Part shown: positions 60,005 through 64,000 of the stretch, piece after piece
Position numbering within the stretch: position 1 is the first letter of the stretch
Layout of the letters: every line of letters begins with the position of its first letter
DNA from: JBFHIZ01 sp963666475
GTDB taxonomy: Bacteria > Bacillota > Clostridia > Lachnospirales > Lachnospiraceae
Assembly: GCA_963666475.2 (NCBI GenBank)
Contig: CAXXJM010000001.1
Coordinates: 682,001 to 746,000, forward strand
Direction: 5' to 3'
Length of the DNA stretch: 64,000 bases
The notes under the pieces: generated by a model
The model's input: only the letters and a program-made list of their open reading frames with translations
Told to the model about the DNA's origin: nothing
The model's database searches: none
Translations under genes and position numbers: made by a program

Positions 60005-61573
60005 ATGTTTCGAAGATTTGCAGTCTATTTAAGTTTGATCATTATTCCAGGTGCTTTGCTGGCGATCATCAGTGTTTGGCTATTCAATTTTGGATACTGG
60101 GAAAATTACAAAGAATCCTATTTGGTTCACAAAGAGGAACAATTCAACTACTTTGTGAGCACCATCATAGAAAATCAGCAAGACTGCGTCAATTCCAATG
60201 CGATATGGACGGATGCTCTTTTGCATGTCCAGACAGCAGATGAAGACTGGTTATATGATAATGCTACTGGTTATATCATCGAACAAGACCTGTTTAACGT
60301 AGATTATGTGCTCATCACAAACGAAGAACAGACCTTTACCAGCGAATACGGTGGTGCTCATTTTGATGCTTTGATGAAAACCCCCGAAATTCAAATTGCC
60401 CTGGAAGACAACGAAATAGTCACTTTTTTTACCGATATAGATGGTATGTATGGAATTGCTACGGCCTCCCCCATAACCGATAATGACGAAAAGAATCCAA
60501 GCGGTCTCTATCTCGTCATTTCGTTTTTTGATGATGCTAGAACAGACGAACTCATTGGAATTTTAGGTTCAGATTTAAAAGGCTATACCATATTCAAAGA
60601 AGATGAGCCTTTAGTCACTGCATATTTAGCCGATTTACACAGCCCTTCCAATGCAACACTTAACATCGATATTCCAGGACGTGAATACCTCATCCAATTG
60701 GATTTTGACATCACGAAAACACAGGAAACCTTCGATAAAAATAAAATGAACACCATTTATATGATTTCCATATCCGCACTCGCTGTACTAGTCATTATCC
60801 TTACCTTCCTTCTATTCTTCACAAGAAGAATCAAGGATATTACCACAAACGTTATAAAAATATCCGAAGGCGATTATGATTTAAAATATTCTCTACATAA
60901 AAATAAAGCATTTAATGAAATGAATTTACTGGCAAATGCAGTATATAAAATGTCCGATGATATCAAAAAACATATTTCTACCATCAATATGCATTACGTG
61001 GAAATGGCCGATGTCATCATCTCTGCCGTGGAAGCAAATGATAAATATACATCCAGACACAACATCGAAGTAGGAATCTATGCACAGATCATTGCAAAAC
61101 AAATCAAATATCAGGAAATTGACAATCTGTTCTATGCTGCGAAACTTCACGATATTGGAAAGATATCCATTCCTTCCCATATTCTAAACAAGCCAGGGCG
61201 ATTGACGGATGAAGAATTTGATATTATAAAGACACATCCTGTGGAAGGCTATAAAATCATTGATAACATCGAATTCTTTAACAACATCAAGTATGGCGTA
61301 AAACACCACCATGAACACTGGGACGGAACAGGCTATCCAGATGGTTTGAAAGGCAATGAGATTCCTTTGATTGCTCAAATCATTGCCATTGCAGATACCT
61401 ACGATGCCGTGACATCTGATCGTTCCTATCGAAAAGGAATGACACATGAAAAAGCGGTCGAAATCATCGTACAAGAGTCCGGAACCTTATTCAATCCTTT
61501 ATTGGTGGAAGCTTTTATGAACTGCCAGGATGAATTTGAACAATATTTAGAATCCATCAAAAACGAGAGGTGA
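60005..61573 (+). CDS. CHASE4-HAMP-HD-GYP c-di-GMP phosphodiesterase
   Basis: A 522-residue membrane protein that should degrade c-di-GMP. One helix at about 5-25, an extracytoplasmic CHASE4-like sensor (about 40-245, with NAIWTDAL), a second helix (about 250-270), a HAMP region, then an HD-GYP domain (about 335-515): LHDIGKI, the later His in THPVEGY, HHHEHWDGTGYPDGL and IADTYDAV. All metal ligands appear intact. GAGGG precedes the ATG. It is 3 nt from a 7TM-PAS gene, with which it is probably co-translated. Confidence 0.93.
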   Translation: MFRRFAVYLSLIIIPGALLAIISVWLFNFGYWENYKESYLVHKEEQFNYFVSTIIENQQDCVNSNAIWTDALLHVQTADEDWLYDNATGYIIEQDLFNVDYVLITNEEQTFTSEYGGAHFDALMKTPEIQIALEDNEIVTFFTDIDGMYGIATASPITDNDEKNPSGLYLVISFFDDARTDELIGILGSDLKGYTIFKEDEPLVTAYLADLHSPSNATLNIDIPGREYLIQLDFDITKTQETFDKNKMNTIYMISISALAVLVIILTFLLFFTRRIKDITTNVIKISEGDYDLKYSLHKNKAFNEMNLLANAVYKMSDDIKKHISTINMHYVEMADVIISAVEANDKYTSRHNIEVGIYAQIIAKQIKYQEIDNLFYAAKLHDIGKISIPSHILNKPGRLTDEEFDIIKTHPVEGYKIIDNIEFFNNIKYGVKHHHEHWDGTGYPDGLKGNEIPLIAQIIAIADTYDAVTSDRSYRKGMTHEKAVEIIVQESGTLFNPLLVEAFMNCQDEFEQYLESIKNER

Positions 61574-61576
61574 CTT

Positions 61577-62626
61577 ATGCCAATTCTTTGGTTCCTTACT
61601 CTAATCGTAAATATTTTCTTAAGTGTCAAAACATTTGGGCGAATCACTTCCTCAAATCATTTTGTAAAGCCTCTCTTTGGGTTATCTGTTTCCATGGTTG
61701 GTTGGATTTTCTCAGATCTTTTAATAAGACTGATTGACATCGGTCACTTTGTGCTCTTTTTACACGAATACAAATACATTTTCATTTTAGGTGCTGCCTT
61801 TTTCTTCTTGCTATTTATCGAATGTTATGTTGAAAAGCAAAAAAATACGAATCATTATCTTGCGATTCGTATTATTGTTCCATGTGTATTTTTTTTAATC
61901 ATTATCACCGATCGATGGCATCATTTATTTCGTAAGAGTCTTACCTTCTCAGGTGGTCTTTCTAATCGATTCATCACCGAGAATGGTCCACTGTACTATC
62001 TTGTCCTACTCTATATTTACCTTAACATTATCTATATCGTCTTTCTTCTGATTCGCTATATTATATCCGTCTCGAAAATCTATCAGATACAGGCAATCTT
62101 TTTAATCGTTTGCATCCTGATTACATTTTCTGCAAATTTAGTATTTCAGCTGGCTCAGGTTTGGCTTCATAGCAGACATATCATTGATTTTACGTCTCTT
62201 ACCTTTGGGTTAACCGCGTGGCAGCTATACTATAGTATGTTTTTAAGAAAACCACCAAAAGTAACCAAAACAATTATTGATTCCTTGAAAGACCAAAAAG
62301 AAGATATCCTTTTGTTGCTCGACCAGAACCACTATGTTATCTATTCCAATCGTTCTACCGAAAAACTCTTTGATCAAAATATTAAAGAGCTTCAAAAGGC
62401 GCCGCTCACTTCTCTGACTTCCTATGTCAACGAAAAAATCTTAGAAGTGCTCCAAAATCCAGGTCCAATCAAATGTCGTGTCATTCGAGATCAAATTTAT
62501 GTCTATCAATTAGAGTCGTCTACCCTACTTGATAAAAAAAGCCGACTGATTGGATATCTGATTCGCGGTTCGGATATTACTGAACAAGAAACCAAACGGA
62601 TCCATGAAACGATCCATCAAGATTAG
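61577..62626 (+). CDS. 7TM-PAS sensor protein without an output domain
   Basis: A 349-residue protein. Residues about 1-215 are a histidine-kinase-type N7TM domain with seven helices; about 225-340 is a PAS domain (ILLLLDQNHYVIYSNRSTEKLFD; LIGYLIRGSDIT). In relatives this pair is followed by GGDEF, kinase or other output, but here the protein ends after a short helix. Since it starts 3 nt after the HD-GYP stop, the likely output is that enzyme or another partner. GAGAGG precedes the ATG. Confidence 0.83.
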   Translation: MPILWFLTLIVNIFLSVKTFGRITSSNHFVKPLFGLSVSMVGWIFSDLLIRLIDIGHFVLFLHEYKYIFILGAAFFFLLFIECYVEKQKNTNHYLAIRIIVPCVFFLIIITDRWHHLFRKSLTFSGGLSNRFITENGPLYYLVLLYIYLNIIYIVFLLIRYIISVSKIYQIQAIFLIVCILITFSANLVFQLAQVWLHSRHIIDFTSLTFGLTAWQLYYSMFLRKPPKVTKTIIDSLKDQKEDILLLLDQNHYVIYSNRSTEKLFDQNIKELQKAPLTSLTSYVNEKILEVLQNPGPIKCRVIRDQIYVYQLESSTLLDKKSRLIGYLIRGSDITEQETKRIHETIHQD

Positions 62627-62639
62627 TATTTGAACCAGA

Positions 62640-64000
62640 TTAATTCAACGTTGATTTTATCATGCAATTCTCTGCCATCGCACACATGCCTAAACAAAAT
62701 AAAATACTTTGACTTCTCATACGATCTTTTCCGCTTGGTTCTTCTTCTTTCAGCCATGCATCCACAGTCTCATAGTCAATATATTTTTCCCAATAACTAC
62801 GAGACATCATTTCCACGATCTCGTTCTTCGTTTTCTGATATTCTTCAAACCAATTCTTTTTATCTGTTTTATTCTTTGTACTAAAGTCTTCTTTGGTACG
62901 AAGTTTATAAAGAGATTCCGGCATCAAATATGCAAAAGCTTCTCGAAAAATATAACGCGTTTGATTTCCTTTTAGATATAAATGTCTTGGAATAGAAACC
63001 GCATAGTCAATTACTCGATAATCAAGATATGGTACAACATATCTGACATTCGAGTAGGCCCCTTGCAACGCAATATTATCCAATCGGTTTCGGCTTCCTC
63101 CTGTGTTAATATAGGCAATGGTATCAAATGCAAACTCCATGCTTGGCATTTTTTCATCTGCATACCGTTTTACAAAATCAGGTTTTAGTAACTCCGGAAC
63201 ACAAAACGGATGACGATAAACTCCTTTTAATCCAATTCTCGTCGTAGTTAAAATTTGAAAACTCTTTTTGATCGTTCGAAGTGCTCGAAATTTCCTGCCA
63301 TACATCGTCTGCCAAATCGTATGAAAAAAATGACCATACTCTTTATGATAAAACAACTCATAAGGGTTGCAGCGATGGCTGACGCCTTCATCACCGCCAT
63401 GACCAGTAAATACGACTCTCCCGCCTTCCCGACATACCCCCTGTGCGACTTCAGATATCTGAAGCGTATTGATATATGGAGGCATTGCATAACGATATGG
63501 AATCGGTTCCTGAAGGATCGTACATCCAATTTTCATCAGGTTCTCCTTAAGAATCGAATTGTCATAAAGCTCTTTCAAGTTTTTTCCATAGTTGCAATGG
63601 ATATTTTCCTGCCTACAAATATCTTCCACGACAAGACGCTCATCCCGTTCAACAAAGGGCAATTCCGAAGGGTCCTCGGACCAGGAAAAAAATACTGCAT
63701 CCCTCTCAAAACGATGAATCAACACATCAATCACCCCAGAATCCAATCCTCCTGAAAGTTCAGCACCTACCACTCCTTGAAAGGCATCCAATCTTCTTTT
63801 AACAGCATCTATGATGAGTTCTCGTAATCCATCCATGTATTCTTTTTCTGTCTGAAAACGAATTTTTTGCTTACCCAGAGTCCAATACTTGTGCGCCTCT
63901 AGTGGCGCATCCTCGGAAGCCAAAGATATACAATAATAACTGGAAGGTTCCACGCAAAAAATGTTTGCATATTCCGTATTGGTCGTAGTGGATGTCGAAT
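62640..64000 (-). CDS. Asparagine synthase-like protein (5' end outside window)
   Basis: A partial glutamine-hydrolysing asparagine synthase family protein; about 453 codons are visible and the frame stays open to the right edge, so the N-terminal glutaminase domain lies beyond it. The synthetase P-loop is AELSGGLDSGV, and YLDYRVIDYAVSIP is also diagnostic. It may be true AsnB, but clustered relatives modify peptides or polysaccharides, and the visible region is more divergent than housekeeping AsnB. It converges on the 7TM-PAS gene with a 13-nt gap. Confidence 0.82.
   Translation of the reverse strand, partial: STSTTTNTEYANIFCVEPSSYYCISLASEDAPLEAHKYWTLGKQKIRFQTEKEYMDGLRELIIDAVKRRLDAFQGVVGAELSGGLDSGVIDVLIHRFERDAVFFSWSEDPSELPFVERDERLVVEDICRQENIHCNYGKNLKELYDNSILKENLMKIGCTILQEPIPYRYAMPPYINTLQISEVAQGVCREGGRVVFTGHGGDEGVSHRCNPYELFYHKEYGHFFHTIWQTMYGRKFRALRTIKKSFQILTTTRIGLKGVYRHPFCVPELLKPDFVKRYADEKMPSMEFAFDTIAYINTGGSRNRLDNIALQGAYSNVRYVVPYLDYRVIDYAVSIPRHLYLKGNQTRYIFREAFAYLMPESLYKLRTKEDFSTKNKTDKKNWFEEYQKTKNEIVEMMSRSYWEKYIDYETVDAWLKEEEPSGKDRMRSQSILFCLGMCAMAENCMIKSTLN

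Overview
The window is a low-GC stretch of chromosome from an anaerobic member of the Clostridia, most likely a Lachnospiraceae-type organism. The evidence is AT-rich DNA with consensus sigma-A promoters and AGGAGG-type ribosome sites, dimeric GlyQS-type glycyl-tRNA synthetase, a 1,409-residue acyl-CoA dehydratase activase, a group B-like [FeFe] hydrogenase, non-phosphorylating GapN, many c-di-GMP proteins and two chemoreceptors. I see no rRNA, tRNA, CRISPR array, prophage or insertion sequence. Species cannot be named from the sequence alone.

Layout. 0-14 kb (all minus) is housekeeping: an M16C peptidase, a DUF4349 lipoprotein, era, recO, a small lipoprotein and glyS, then homologues of B. 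subtilis YdjI, YdjG and YdjH (SPFH protein, zinc-ribbon membrane protein, TPM protein), then alaS, which runs off the left edge. 14-23 kb holds a MarR-DegV pair, a biotin transporter with a BirA operator, an odd operon (inactive rhomboid-like protein, truncated sigma-like protein, unknown protein) and the activase. 23-35 kb holds greA, a TlpA lipoprotein with a chemoreceptor, a cytidylate-kinase-like protein, a polar amino-acid ABC transporter whose intercistronic hairpin/RBS cassette is tandemly duplicated, a TrpXYZ-type ABC transporter, and an ArsP-type permease plus thioredoxin-like protein behind a promoter with two operators. 35-43 kb holds a flavodoxin, an H-NOX chemoreceptor with the full O2-binding pocket, a phosphatase, threonine aldolase and two GGDEF proteins. 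43-50 kb is the dTDP-rhamnose pathway (rfbA, rfbB, rfbD, rfbC) with a nucleotidyltransferase and a MerR-methyltransferase fusion. 50-64 kb holds a heterodimeric ABC exporter, an FMN reductase, a sugar nucleotidyltransferase, gapN plus hydrogenase, a permuted papain-fold protein, an HD-GYP protein with a 7TM-PAS partner, and a partial asparagine synthase.

The most unusual material is between genes. Two intergenic regions (42.87-43.21 kb and 49.91-50.28 kb) are diverged copies of one minus-strand transcription unit: a 23-nt upstream box lies exactly 59 nt before an extended -10 element in both, the transcribed parts share several blocks, and both end in the same GGGACC terminator. One copy forms the leader of the MerR-methyltransferase gene; the other stands alone. 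Just downstream, rfbA has a promoter with MerR-type architecture (19-bp spacer filled by a GC-rich dyad). Intergenic DNA also carries a repeat family built on TTGCCCAA/TTGGGCAA arms around a GAYAACRGTYRCTTTCT core, and a 4 x 32-bp tandem array.

Functionally the window joins oxygen and redox sensing (H-NOX receptor, flavodoxin, hydrogenase, GapN), c-di-GMP signalling with chemotaxis, and rhamnose-containing surface polysaccharide synthesis.
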